Assembly (NCBI RefSeq): GCF_006442315.1
Contig: NZ_VFVY01000003.1
Coordinates: 248,001 to 312,000 of the forward strand
Origin: Mesorhizobium sp. B2-3-4
GTDB taxonomy: Bacteria; Pseudomonadota; Alphaproteobacteria; Rhizobiales; Rhizobiaceae
Reading direction: 5' to 3'
Length of the DNA stretch: 64,000 nucleotides
A program made the position numbers and the translations under genes. This document shows, piece by piece, positions 31,001 to 38,447 of the stretch; the stretch's first letter is position 1, and every line of letters starts with the position of its first letter. The notes under the pieces are model-generated. The model had not been told where the DNA came from. It saw nothing but the letters and a program-made list of their open reading frames with translations, and did no database searches.

Positions 31001-31192
31001 GTCGACGAAGACGCCGCGCAAGGCGCGCGCGGCGCGTCGCGTCGGCACATAGATGGTGACGTCGGCCAGCGCGAGCGGGTCGCCGTCGAAACGAAACCCC
31101 GGAACCAGGCGGCCGGCAAGCAGCGCCTCGGCCAGCGTCGGCAGAAACGGCGCTCCGGAGGGAATGGAGAAAACGCGGCTCGAGCCGCTCAT
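28058..31192 (-). CDS. addB: Double-strand break repair protein AddB
   Basis: This 1044-residue partner of AddA has a degenerate helicase N-terminus (VTIYVPTRRAARALRGVFVD) and a RecB-family nuclease domain at the C-terminus (FSVTEIETLRRDPYAVYARR, then GGMADILDYKTGSSPSKAQA and LAPQLALEGALL). The start at 31192 (MSGSSRVFSIPSGAPFLPTL) was chosen because ATG-A overlaps the stop of the preceding nucleotidyltransferase; the frame is open further upstream but overlaps that gene. Translation is probably coupled from murU through addA. Confidence 0.96.
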   Translation of the reverse strand: MSGSSRVFSIPSGAPFLPTLAEALLAGRLVPGFRFDGDPLALADVTIYVPTRRAARALRGVFVDSLKARGGGGSAILPVIRPLGEFDEDEAAFEADPSAAIDLAPPIAATERLLLLTPLVRAWKRRLPAHVAALFAEEIVVPASTADAIWLARDLAGLMDEIETEGTDWAKLAGLVSGNLAGWWQVTLEFLGIVTDAWPRFLQESDRSNPAAHRSALIRAEAARLRRNPPAGPVIAAGSTGSIPATAELLATIAGLSGGAIVLPGLDQRLDEASFQALVAPGARPAVLGHPQYGLAKLIGKIGVLRGDVEEIGAAEPKLALRAALVGEALRPAETTELWAETRSGFSAVDREDAFAGVTLLEAASERDEAVAIAVALKQAVEEPGQRAALVTGDRALARRVCVELKRFGVIADDSGGTPLSNTPAASLLRLALEAVFRPGDPVGLLSLLKHPLLGLGLERTDVRHAAELVELVALRGGTGRPDIASLPDLFEARLGNLGDDSRPPFWFARLTVRSIEDARNLLERLTQALAPLSAFRGQADAELAALVKASVVALENLGRTADGGLGDLYAGDAGDKLAELLRGLVAASAPLSLAAVEWPDVMEALIAPETVKPAQGTDRNIAIWGALEARLQDVDTLVVGGLNEGVWPRKPESDRFMSRLMKTGIDLEPPERRIGLAAHDFQMAMGARNVLLARSARAGDAPAVPSRWLQRLLTFIGNDQAATLRRRGDELLAWARALDTGPKRDFAPRPQPKPPLPVRPAHFSVTEIETLRRDPYAVYARRILGLMPLDPLIRDPGAAERGTLFHAILHLFSNRVADPRAPDALAGLIAAGRACFAEAALPADVEAVWWPRFEKLAANIIEWERTRADAVMRRHAEERAGKTVVGQSGVTLSGYADRVDLLAGGMADILDYKTGSSPSKAQAHTLLAPQLALEGALLRRGAFKDLGARDPSQLAFVRLKPNGEVFEESILEHNRQPRTAIDLAEEAWARLEKLLIHYADPATGYLSRALPFREGETDGDYDHLARVLEWSAGGDAGDEGGEA

Positions 31193-31917
31193 TGCGACTC
31201 GATGAGCGCACCCGCCACCGCCGCCTCGGCAAGCGGGATGGCATCGGGCGTGCCGACGGTTATCCAATGGCCATGCATCGGCATGCCGAACAGGCGGCCG
31301 GCGGCGATGGCCTTGTCGAAATAGGCATTGAGCGAATGCGGCTCGGCGGATGCGTCCTTGAAGAGGCGCGGATGGATGATGGCTGCACCGGCATAGATCA
31401 GCCCCGACGGATCGCCCTTTGAACGCCGCAGGCTGCCATCCGGCGCCACCAGGAAATCGGTGCTGCCACAGTGCCCTGTCGCCTGATGGAGATCCGCCAG
31501 CATCAGCAGAATATCCATTTTCGCCGCATCCCATGCAAGGGCGAGCCGGCCGAGATTGAGCGTGCCGTGGTCGATCCAGAACGTGTCGGCGTTGAGGATG
31601 TAGAACGGATTCTGACCGAGTTCCGGCAGCGCCTTGACGATACCGCCGGCGGAATCGAGCAGCCGGTCGCTCTCGTCGGAAATGACGATGCGCGGCGCGC
31701 TTCGCGCGGCGACATGGGCGACGATCTGCTCGGGCAGGTAATGGACATTGACCACCGCCTTGCCGACGCCGGCCGCGGCCAGGCTGTCGAGGCTCCAGTC
31801 GAGCAGCGTCTTGCCGGCGATCCTGACCATCGGCTTCGGGATCGTGTCGGTGATCGGCCGCATGCGCTTGCCGAGCCCTGCGGCAAGGACGATGGCGGTG
31901 TCAGGTCTTGTCGTCAC
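31189..31917 (-). CDS. murU: Nucleotidyltransferase, MurU-like (sugar-1-phosphate uridylyltransferase)
   Basis: The 242-residue protein has the sugar-nucleotidyltransferase signature AIVLAAGLGKRMRPITDTIP with KPMVRIAGKTLLDWSL, FYILNADTFW with the metal-binding Asp, and SGLIYAGAAIIHPRLF. Annotations often call it mannose-1-phosphate guanylyltransferase. Directly upstream is an AmgK-type sugar kinase, and MurU/AmgK together recycle MurNAc to UDP-MurNAc in Pseudomonas and Caulobacter, so that role is preferred by context. ATG overlaps the tsaE-amgK stop by four bases. Confidence 0.85.
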   Translation of the reverse strand: MTTRPDTAIVLAAGLGKRMRPITDTIPKPMVRIAGKTLLDWSLDSLAAAGVGKAVVNVHYLPEQIVAHVAARSAPRIVISDESDRLLDSAGGIVKALPELGQNPFYILNADTFWIDHGTLNLGRLALAWDAAKMDILLMLADLHQATGHCGSTDFLVAPDGSLRRSKGDPSGLIYAGAAIIHPRLFKDASAEPHSLNAYFDKAIAAGRLFGMPMHGHWITVGTPDAIPLAEAAVAGALIESQ

Positions 31918-33425
31918 AGCGCTCGTTCCTCCAGCAGCCCGTGCGCGTTGTAGAAATCCCTGAGGTCGGCGAGCGCGGGATGCGACAGCGCCCGCCTCAG
32001 ATAATCGCGGATGCGCGGCAGATGCCTGAGATAATAGGGTTTGCCGTCGCGTTTTTCGAGGCGCACGAAGATCCCGAGTATCTTGGAATTGCGTTGCGCG
32101 GCCATGATTGCATAGGATTCGAGAAAGCCGGCTTCATCGAAGCCTCCCGCCGCATGACGCGCGGCGATATAGGCATCCCGTGTCTGTTTTTCGATTGCCG
32201 GCGCAATGGTGACGCGGGCGTCCATGGCCAGCGAGGCGACGTCATAGGCCGAGGGCCCGATCAGCGCGTCCTGCACGTCGACGATGCCGAGCCTGTCGAG
32301 GCCGGAGCGCTGGCCGCGCCAGATGATGTTGGGCGAGTGGAAGTCGCGCAGCATCAGCGTGTACTCGCTGTCCTGCAGCCGGTCGAGGAGCGCATTCCAC
32401 ACACTATGGTAGCCGGAACGCAGAGCGCTGCTCGGCGGGCCGCCCGATATGGCCGGTACGTACCAGTCGATCAGCAACTCCGCCTCGATCAGCATGGCGT
32501 CGCGATCGAAGGGCGGTACGTCGTGAACGACGCCGGGAGCCGCCTCCATGTGCCGAGACCAGCTCTTGGAGTGCATCATGGCCAGCAGTTCGGCCGCCGC
32601 CTCGTAGCGTTCGGCGACCGGCTCGCCATTGCCGTCGAGGAAGCCTTCGGAGCCGAGGTGTTCGAGCAGAAGGAAACCCTGGTCGAGGTCCTGAGCGTCG
32701 ATCCTGGGCACCGCGACCCCGGCGGCCAGCAATGCGCGGTCGATGGCGACGAAGGCCGACACCGACTGCGCGGTGTGGGCGATCACGGCGTAAGGCTTGC
32801 CGTCGCGCACGGCAGGGCCGAGCACCAGCCGTGGCGAGTTCATCAGCACGCGCGGCGCCTGCCCGGCAAGCGAGACGATCTCATAGGAGCGGGCCGAGGC
32901 GTCGCCGATGAAATGCCGGCGCCGCGCCTGCCCCCATCCGGCGCCGTCGAGGAAGCCGCGCATGGCCAGCGAGCGTGCGACACGCTCGAAAGCAGGGCCA
33001 TGCCCCGACAGCCGCGCCAGCCGGCCCTCGCCATGCTGGACGAGTTCGACCAGCACTGTCGTCTCGGGCAGATAGCCGTCCGCCCGTTCGGGCCATTCGA
33101 CCAGGGCGGCGCCTTGCATCAGCGCCTCCTCGAAGCCGAGTTCGTCGAGCTCGTCCGGCGAGGACAGGCGGTAGAGATCGAAATGATGGACCGGGATGCG
33201 GGTGTCGTAGCTCTGCACCAGGGTGAAGGTCGGGCTAGGCACTTCGAGGCCGGCATCGTCGGCCAGCGTCCGGATGAGCGCTCTTGCGAGCGTCGACTTG
33301 CCGGCGCCGAGATCGCCCTTGAGCGCCAGCACGTCGCCGACACGCAACGCCAGCGCCAGGTCTTCGCCCAGCCGCGCTGTTTGTGTCTCGTCGGCGAGCA
33401 GACGCTCCAGCACCGGTTCCGCCAT
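31914..33425 (-). CDS. tsaE: Fused TsaE ATPase and AmgK-type sugar phosphotransferase
   Basis: This 503-residue protein joins two domains. Residues 1-155 are TsaE, the ATPase of the tRNA t6A37 threonylcarbamoyl complex: P-loop GDLGAGKSTLARALI (37-51), then PTFTLVQSYDTRIPVHHFDL and WPERADGYLPE. Residues about 165-503 are an aminoglycoside-phosphotransferase-like kinase with the catalytic loop YTLMLRDFHSPNIIW and metal-binding GIVDVQDALIGPSAYDVA, like the MurNAc/GlcNAc anomeric kinase AmgK. This fusion is, to my knowledge, common in alphaproteobacteria. It follows divL by 8 bases. Confidence 0.93.
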   Translation of the reverse strand: MAEPVLERLLADETQTARLGEDLALALRVGDVLALKGDLGAGKSTLARALIRTLADDAGLEVPSPTFTLVQSYDTRIPVHHFDLYRLSSPDELDELGFEEALMQGAALVEWPERADGYLPETTVLVELVQHGEGRLARLSGHGPAFERVARSLAMRGFLDGAGWGQARRRHFIGDASARSYEIVSLAGQAPRVLMNSPRLVLGPAVRDGKPYAVIAHTAQSVSAFVAIDRALLAAGVAVPRIDAQDLDQGFLLLEHLGSEGFLDGNGEPVAERYEAAAELLAMMHSKSWSRHMEAAPGVVHDVPPFDRDAMLIEAELLIDWYVPAISGGPPSSALRSGYHSVWNALLDRLQDSEYTLMLRDFHSPNIIWRGQRSGLDRLGIVDVQDALIGPSAYDVASLAMDARVTIAPAIEKQTRDAYIAARHAAGGFDEAGFLESYAIMAAQRNSKILGIFVRLEKRDGKPYYLRHLPRIRDYLRRALSHPALADLRDFYNAHGLLEERAL

Positions 33426-33433
33426 CGAGCGCG

Positions 33434-35989
33434 CTACTCGGCCGCGGCGCGAATGCCCGGCATGTCGGGAAAGGTGCAGATGACTGTCGTGCCCTTGTCC
33501 TTGCCGGTTTCGATGCGAACGGCGCCGCCATGCAGTTCGACAAAGCTCTTGACGATCGACAGGCCGAGCCCGGCGCCGCGCCGGCGGCCGCCATTGGCGC
33601 GCGGCTCGAAGCGGCGGAACACCGAATCCAGCACATCGGGCGGCATGCCCGGCCCATCGTCGTGAACCGAGAATTCGACCCCGTCCGCCAGCTGGCGGCA
33701 CGTCAGCCGGATGGTGCTGGCCTCCGGCGCGTAGTTGGCGGCGTTGCTCAGCAGATTGTAGAGGATCTGGCGAATGCGGGTTTCGTCGCCATGGAAGGTC
33801 TTCGGCGCGGCGGCTGCATCGACCGCGAGCCGGATCGAATGCTCCTCCAGCCGGTCGGCGACCAGTTCGGCGGCTGCCGCGATGGTACGGTCGACATGCA
33901 CCTCGGAAATGTCGAGCTGCATGATGCCGGCATCGACGGTCGCCAGGTCGAGTATGTCGTTGACGATGGTCAAGAGCACCGAGGAAGACGAGCCGACATG
34001 CTCGACATATTCGCGCTGTTTCTGCGTCAGCGAGCCGGTCGCCGGCAGCGACAGCAACTCGGTGAAGCCGATGATGTTGGTCAGCGGCGAACGCAGTTCG
34101 TAGGACACGTGCTGGACGAATTCGTTCTTGAGCTGGTCTGATTTCTCCAGCGCCTCGTTCCTGTCCTTGAGCGCGCGCTCGATATGGACGCTGTCGGTGA
34201 CGTCGACGAAGGTCATCATCACTTGCCCGTTGGGCAGCGGAATCACCGCGTAACGCAGCACATTGCCATTGTTGAGCTCGGTCTGGCCGTGGCGGTCGCG
34301 GCGCTCGTCGTCGAAACCGGTGATGGCGGCGACGAAGCCGGGCCAAGGGCTTTCGACGGCTTGCCGGTCGCAGAGATCGCGTATGGTCGATACGTGCACG
34401 CCGGGCTTGGCGGCTTCCGTGTCCACGCCCCACAGCGTGGCGAAAGCCGGGTTCGACAGCCGCAGCCGGCCATCGGGACCGAACACCGCGACGCCCTCGG
34501 CGAGATTGTCGAGCGTCTCGCCCTGGACCCGAACCGCGGTGCGGTAGCGGCTTTCCAGATCCATCTTCTCGGTCAGGTTCTCGAACACCCAGGTGACGCC
34601 GCCCTTGGGCTGCGGATTGGCAACGACGCGGATCGTCTTGCCGTCCGGCAGATGCCACCAATGTTCCTGCGATTCGACCGCGCGGTAGGCGGAAAGCAGG
34701 CCTTCCTTCCAGCGGCGCCATTCGGGCTGTTCGGCGATCTTGCCCTCGCTGCGCAACCGGTCGAGCAGAAGCGCGTTGTCGGGCGCGCTGTGCAGGAAGC
34801 CGCTGTCGAGGCCCCACAGTTTCTGAAAAGCCTGGTTGAAGAAGCGCAGCTTCTCGTCGGTGTCGAAGATGGCGACCGCGGTGTTGAGCTGGTCGAGCGT
34901 GTCGGCATGGCTGCGAACGGTCCGCTCATATTCGCCGCGGATGGCCTCGATGGCACTGGTGTCGCAGGCCAGGCCGGCCGAACCGTCGGGACCGGCAAAA
35001 TCGGTCACGGCAAACACGCGGCGATCGCCTTCGATCACAGTGGAAAGCGACTGCTCGAACACCGGATGCGATCTGTGCTGCGTGGCGATGGCGTCGCGGG
35101 CCTGGCCGCCGAGGAACTCCTTGGCGTCGCGCACGGCCGCTTCGGCGCCCTCCGCCTCGACCGCGTCGGCATAGGCGCGGTTGACCCATTTCAGGCGGCC
35201 ATGCTCGTCACGCAGCCATGCCGGCATCTTCAGGGCCTCGAGCAGGCCGATCATCGTGTCGTGGTCGGCGGCCAGCCGCTGGTTGTCGATCTTGAGCCGG
35301 GCCTGGCTGCGCTGCGTCTCGGAAAGCGAGACAAAACGTACCAGCACGTGAGCCGCGCTCTTGCGGCCATGCGCTTCCAACGGAGCGCCGGTCTGCGATT
35401 CCATCACCAGATCGAACGGCCTGCCTTTCTCGCGCAAAGCCGCCACGGCATGTTCGAGCGCCGCCGCCGAGCGCGGCAGCAGCCAGCGGCCAAAGGCGAG
35501 GAAAGCGGCCCGCTCCTCCGGCGCGCCGCTTTCGGTCGGCAACGTGCCGATGAGTTCCGGTTTCTTGTTTTCCGATGCCCAGACGACCACACGCTGGTCG
35601 CGCAGGTTGAGCAGCGCTTCCGAGCGCCGCAGCGCGGCGCTGATATCGGCGACGCGGCTTCTCAGCTCGACATTTTCGGCCGAGGTGCGCGCGCGTTCGC
35701 GGATGAGGACGATGGCCGACAGGAATGCCGCTCCCATCACCCCGGCAAAGACAGCCAGTTGCATGACCTCGATGGTGCTGATCGAAAGGCTGGCTGCCGC
35801 CACCTCGGCGCCCTGGGCGCGTGCGGCGGCTCCCAACAGCGGGCTAGCCAGCGCGGAGCCGGCAAGCAGCAATCCCGCGCGGCCACGCCAGGAGCGGCGC
35901 CCGCCATGCGTGGCGGAGCCAGTGGTCTCCGAATCCTGATGGCCGCCGGAAACGGCCTGTCCCGCGCGAAGCGGGTTATCCCCCGGCAT
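33434..35989 (-). CDS. divL: DivL-type PAS sensor kinase with Tyr in place of the H-box His
   Basis: This 851-residue protein has two N-terminal hydrophobic segments (about residues 30-50 and 65-90), several PAS regions (WASENKKPELIGTLP; MPAWLRDEHGRLKWVNRAYA; NTAVAIFDTDEKLRFFNQAF; GVAVFGPDGRLRLSNPAFAT), a dimerisation helix and a complete ATPase domain (ILYNLLSNAANYAP, HDDGPGMPPD, GAGLGLSIVKSFVELHGG). The H-box reads VSYELRSPLTN, with Tyr630 where kinases have His. Caulobacter DivL, the CckA-controlling cell-cycle protein, has the same replacement. ATG at 35989 has AGAGGA upstream; a TTG at 36019 is less likely. Confidence 0.92.
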   Translation of the reverse strand: MPGDNPLRAGQAVSGGHQDSETTGSATHGGRRSWRGRAGLLLAGSALASPLLGAAARAQGAEVAAASLSISTIEVMQLAVFAGVMGAAFLSAIVLIRERARTSAENVELRSRVADISAALRRSEALLNLRDQRVVVWASENKKPELIGTLPTESGAPEERAAFLAFGRWLLPRSAAALEHAVAALREKGRPFDLVMESQTGAPLEAHGRKSAAHVLVRFVSLSETQRSQARLKIDNQRLAADHDTMIGLLEALKMPAWLRDEHGRLKWVNRAYADAVEAEGAEAAVRDAKEFLGGQARDAIATQHRSHPVFEQSLSTVIEGDRRVFAVTDFAGPDGSAGLACDTSAIEAIRGEYERTVRSHADTLDQLNTAVAIFDTDEKLRFFNQAFQKLWGLDSGFLHSAPDNALLLDRLRSEGKIAEQPEWRRWKEGLLSAYRAVESQEHWWHLPDGKTIRVVANPQPKGGVTWVFENLTEKMDLESRYRTAVRVQGETLDNLAEGVAVFGPDGRLRLSNPAFATLWGVDTEAAKPGVHVSTIRDLCDRQAVESPWPGFVAAITGFDDERRDRHGQTELNNGNVLRYAVIPLPNGQVMMTFVDVTDSVHIERALKDRNEALEKSDQLKNEFVQHVSYELRSPLTNIIGFTELLSLPATGSLTQKQREYVEHVGSSSSVLLTIVNDILDLATVDAGIMQLDISEVHVDRTIAAAAELVADRLEEHSIRLAVDAAAAPKTFHGDETRIRQILYNLLSNAANYAPEASTIRLTCRQLADGVEFSVHDDGPGMPPDVLDSVFRRFEPRANGGRRRGAGLGLSIVKSFVELHGGAVRIETGKDKGTTVICTFPDMPGIRAAAE

Positions 35990-36109
35990 GTCTTGGTCCT
36001 CTTCGCCGCCTGAATGCAAGACCGCCCTGATGCGTACGCCGACCCTCGTCCCCGGACCCGCGAATCACAACAATAGCGCCTGCCGGAATCGGCGTGAAGA
36101 ATCATTCGG

Positions 36110-36147
36110 CGCAAAAATAAAGCCGGGCGAAAAGTCAATCGCCCGGC
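36110..36147 (-). terminator. Rho-independent terminator of ahcY
   Basis: On the minus strand GCCGGGCGA (36147-36139) pairs with TCGCCCGGC (36130-36122) around eight bases and is followed by TTTATTTTTGCG. It lies 30 bases after the ahcY stop and separates it from divL. Confidence 0.9.
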
Positions 36148-36177
36148 ATCAATATCTGGTAGAAAATTTGGATTTGG

Positions 36178-37578
36178 TTAATAGCGGTAGTGTTCCGGCT
36201 TGAACGGACCCTGCGGCGTGACGCCGATATAGGCTGCCTGCTCACCCGACAGTTCGGTCAGGCGGGCGCCGAGCTTGTCGAGATGCAGGCGTGCGACCTT
36301 CTCGTCGAGATGCTTGGGCAGCACATAGACCTGGTTCTGATACTGCTCGCCCTTGCTGAACAGCTCGATCTGCGCCAGCACCTGGTTGGTGAAGGACGCC
36401 GACATGACGAAGCTCGGATGGCCGGTGGCGTTGCCGAGATTGAGCAGGCGGCCTTCCGACAGCAGGATCATGCGCTTGCCGTCCGGGAAGGTGATCATGT
36501 CGACCTGCGGCTTGACGTTGGTCCATTTCAGATTGCGCAGCGACGCCACCTGGATCTCGTTGTCGAAATGGCCGATATTGCCGACGATCACCATGTCCTT
36601 CATCGAGCGCATGTGGTCGAGGGTGACGACATCCTTGTTGCCGGTGGTGGTGATGACGATGTCGGCGGTCGGCGCCGCGTCTTCCAGCGTGACCACTTCA
36701 AACCCGTCCATCGCCGCCTGCAGCGCGCAGATCGGATCGACCTCGGTGACCTTGACGCGGGCGCCGGCGCCCTTGAGCGAAGCCGACGAGCCCTTGCCGA
36801 CGTCGCCATAGCCGCAGACGACCGCGACCTTGCCGGCCATCATCGTGTCGGTGCCGCGGCGGATGCCGTCGACCAGCGATTCCTTACAGCCATACTTGTT
36901 GTCGAACTTCGACTTGGTTACCGAGTCGTTGACGTTGATCGCAGGGAACGGCAGCAGGCCCTTCTTCTGCAACTGGTAGAGGCGGTTGACGCCGGTCGTG
37001 GTCTCCTCGGTGACGCCGCGGATGGCTTCCTTCTGCTTGGCGAAGAAGCCGGGCGAAGCCTTGAGGCGCTTCTTGACCTGGGCGTAGAAATATTCCTCTT
37101 CCTCGCTCTGCGGGTTGGACAACACGTCCTCGCCGGCTTCGGCGCGGGCGCCGATCAGGATGTACATGGTGGCGTCGCCACCATCATCGAGGATCATGTT
37201 GGAGAGGCCGCCATCGGCCCACTGGAAGATCCGGTCGGTGTAGTCCCAGTACTGTTCGAGGCTCTCGCCCTTGACGGCGAAGACCGGAATGCCGGCCTCG
37301 GCGATCGCGGCGGCGGCGTGGTCCTGGGTCGAGAAGATGTTGCAGGAGGCCCAGCGGATGTCGGCGCCGAGCGCCTTCAGCGTCTCGATCAGCACCGCGG
37401 TCTGGATGGTCATGTGCAGCGAGCCGGTGATGCGCGCGCCCTTGAGCGGCTTCTTGGCGCCGAATTCCTCGCGGCAGGCCATCAGGCCCGGCATTTCGGT
37501 TTCGGCGATGTCCAGCTCCTTGCGGCCCCAGCCGGCAAGCGAGATGTCGGCGACCACATAATCCTTGCTACCCGTCAT
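36178..37578 (-). CDS. ahcY: Adenosylhomocysteinase
   Basis: This 466-residue cytosolic NAD enzyme hydrolyses S-adenosylhomocysteine to adenosine and homocysteine, clearing the product of methyl transfer. Clear motifs are [52 protein letters not shown], the NAD-binding [18 protein letters not shown] and the C-terminal PFKPEHYRY. The start [18 protein letters not shown] is the usual one. A terminator follows. The upstream region carries a 16-bp palindrome that may be its operator. Confidence 0.98.
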   Translation of the reverse strand: MTGSKDYVVADISLAGWGRKELDIAETEMPGLMACREEFGAKKPLKGARITGSLHMTIQTAVLIETLKALGADIRWASCNIFSTQDHAAAAIAEAGIPVFAVKGESLEQYWDYTDRIFQWADGGLSNMILDDGGDATMYILIGARAEAGEDVLSNPQSEEEEYFYAQVKKRLKASPGFFAKQKEAIRGVTEETTTGVNRLYQLQKKGLLPFPAINVNDSVTKSKFDNKYGCKESLVDGIRRGTDTMMAGKVAVVCGYGDVGKGSSASLKGAGARVKVTEVDPICALQAAMDGFEVVTLEDAAPTADIVITTTGNKDVVTLDHMRSMKDMVIVGNIGHFDNEIQVASLRNLKWTNVKPQVDMITFPDGKRMILLSEGRLLNLGNATGHPSFVMSASFTNQVLAQIELFSKGEQYQNQVYVLPKHLDEKVARLHLDKLGARLTELSGEQAAYIGVTPQGPFKPEHYRY

Positions 37579-37890
37579 GGCAGTGCTCCGTGCGATTTGA
37601 TGTGCTTGCGAATTGGTTGCGGATGCGCCCGCGCCGGTCGGCGCGTCGAAGGGCGCGAATTGCCGGCCTGACTAGCAGATCGGCGTCGGGACGACAATGG
37701 GATATAAAGAAATCTTTATTCCTGCATGTCCTGAGTGCGCGTTAGCCCGAGAATTAAACGCCAGCCCAGACCGGCCCGATAAAAGTGCACTGTCCCCGTA
37801 ATTTCGCGTGCCGTTCACCGGTCGGATGGAACACCTCTGCGTCCGGAGTGGCCCTACGCACACCAGGTCAAACCGATCCAGTTTCGCATA
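37579..37890 (-). promoter_or_regulatory. ahcY upstream region with ATAAAGAAATCTTTAT palindrome
   Basis: At 37704-37719 the sequence ATAAAGAAATCTTTAT is palindromic apart from the two central bases, in otherwise GC-rich DNA, 126 bases upstream of the ahcY start. ArsR-family SAH/SAM-responsive regulators control ahcY and met genes in many proteobacteria through AT-rich palindromes of this kind; assigning one here is inference. The remaining bases to 37890 hold no gene I can support, and I could not fold a known SAH riboswitch. Confidence 0.55.
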
Positions 37891-38040
37891 CTATGCGGCG
37901 TTAAAAAATCCGTCCTCTCGCAACGCTTCCATTTCTTCTCCTAATAGAAACTCCCGGGGCGACTTTAAATCTCTTGGCGCGCCGCCCGTCTTTCTAGACT
38001 CGGAATGTTCGGTCAGATGCTTAAACAGTTCGATCGTCGG
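37891..38040 (-). pseudogene. Remnant or frameshifted small ORF downstream of the RHS-tip cassette
   Basis: The minus strand has 49 codons without a normal start that read like real protein: PTIELFKHLTEHSESRKTGG, then APRDLKSPREFLLGEEMEAL and REDGFFNAA, with codon usage like a gene. An ATG at 38051 overlaps the stop of the preceding gene (TAATG) but is in another frame. One missing base near 38043 would join MPL to this segment. It therefore looks like a short gene broken by a frameshift, or a sequencing error. The only in-frame ATG leaves 12 residues. No family is recognised. Confidence 0.5.
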
Positions 38041-38050
38041 CTAAGAGGCA

Positions 38051-38440
38051 TTAAAATTTTGCACCATTTTTTATGTCGTCTCGAACTCTAATTAAAAATC
38101 TCATTATTGGGAATATATCATTCTTTATTTTAGGAATTATTTGATACTTGCCTGCTGCGGTAGACATATGGATTTCCAAGTATTCGCTGTCTTTGGCGTT
38201 AGGAAGCGTCACATCAGAGATTTGGCTGTAAAGAATGAACGGTTCGTTCCATTTGGCGCATCGCAAACCGCGTTCAAAAAAGAATATATTTCCCGTCTTC
38301 TGGTCTGCGGTGTATACACCGATTAGAGTTCCAAGCTCGCTGGGACTGTCACCTGTCCCTTGTACGGAAGAAGACGCTGACACAGTTTCGTAGCTTTGCA
38401 GCTTCGATAGTATTCGGTGAGATCGTGACCTGGCTGTCAT
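38051..38440 (-). CDS. Hypothetical 129-residue protein, candidate partner/immunity protein
   Basis: The product begins MTARSRSHRILSKLQSYETV and its core is beta-rich: TGNIFFFERGLRCAKWNEPF, ILYSQISDVTLPNAKDSEYL, EIHMSTAAGKYQIIPKIKND. It ends in an amphipathic helix. The strand pattern resembles a PH-like domain, but this is a visual impression. It has no signal peptide. The DNA is clearly more AT-rich than the surroundings. It starts 7 bases after the RHS-tip gene, with TAGGA overlapping that stop codon, so the two are cotranscribed. Position right after a polymorphic-toxin-like gene suggests an immunity protein; this is inference. Confidence 0.65.
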   Translation of the reverse strand: MTARSRSHRILSKLQSYETVSASSSVQGTGDSPSELGTLIGVYTADQKTGNIFFFERGLRCAKWNEPFILYSQISDVTLPNAKDSEYLEIHMSTAAGKYQIIPKIKNDIFPIMRFLIRVRDDIKNGAKF

Positions 38441-38447
38441 CGTCGTC

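Noticed and set aside
34184..37671. Long plus-strand frames opposite divL and ahcY
   Set aside because: They are antisense shadows of genes with clear motifs; no ribosome site or recognisable domain was seen.
37579..37700. SAH riboswitch in the ahcY leader
   Set aside because: I could not place the conserved stems and core of the known SAH or SAM/SAH aptamers; only GC-rich sequence and an upstream palindrome are visible.
37672..38050. Plus- and minus-strand short frames near the ahcY promoter as genes (for example 37808-38044 plus)
   Set aside because: The plus frame has no ribosome site and is antisense to the better-supported remnant; the minus frame 37672-37863 shows no coding character.
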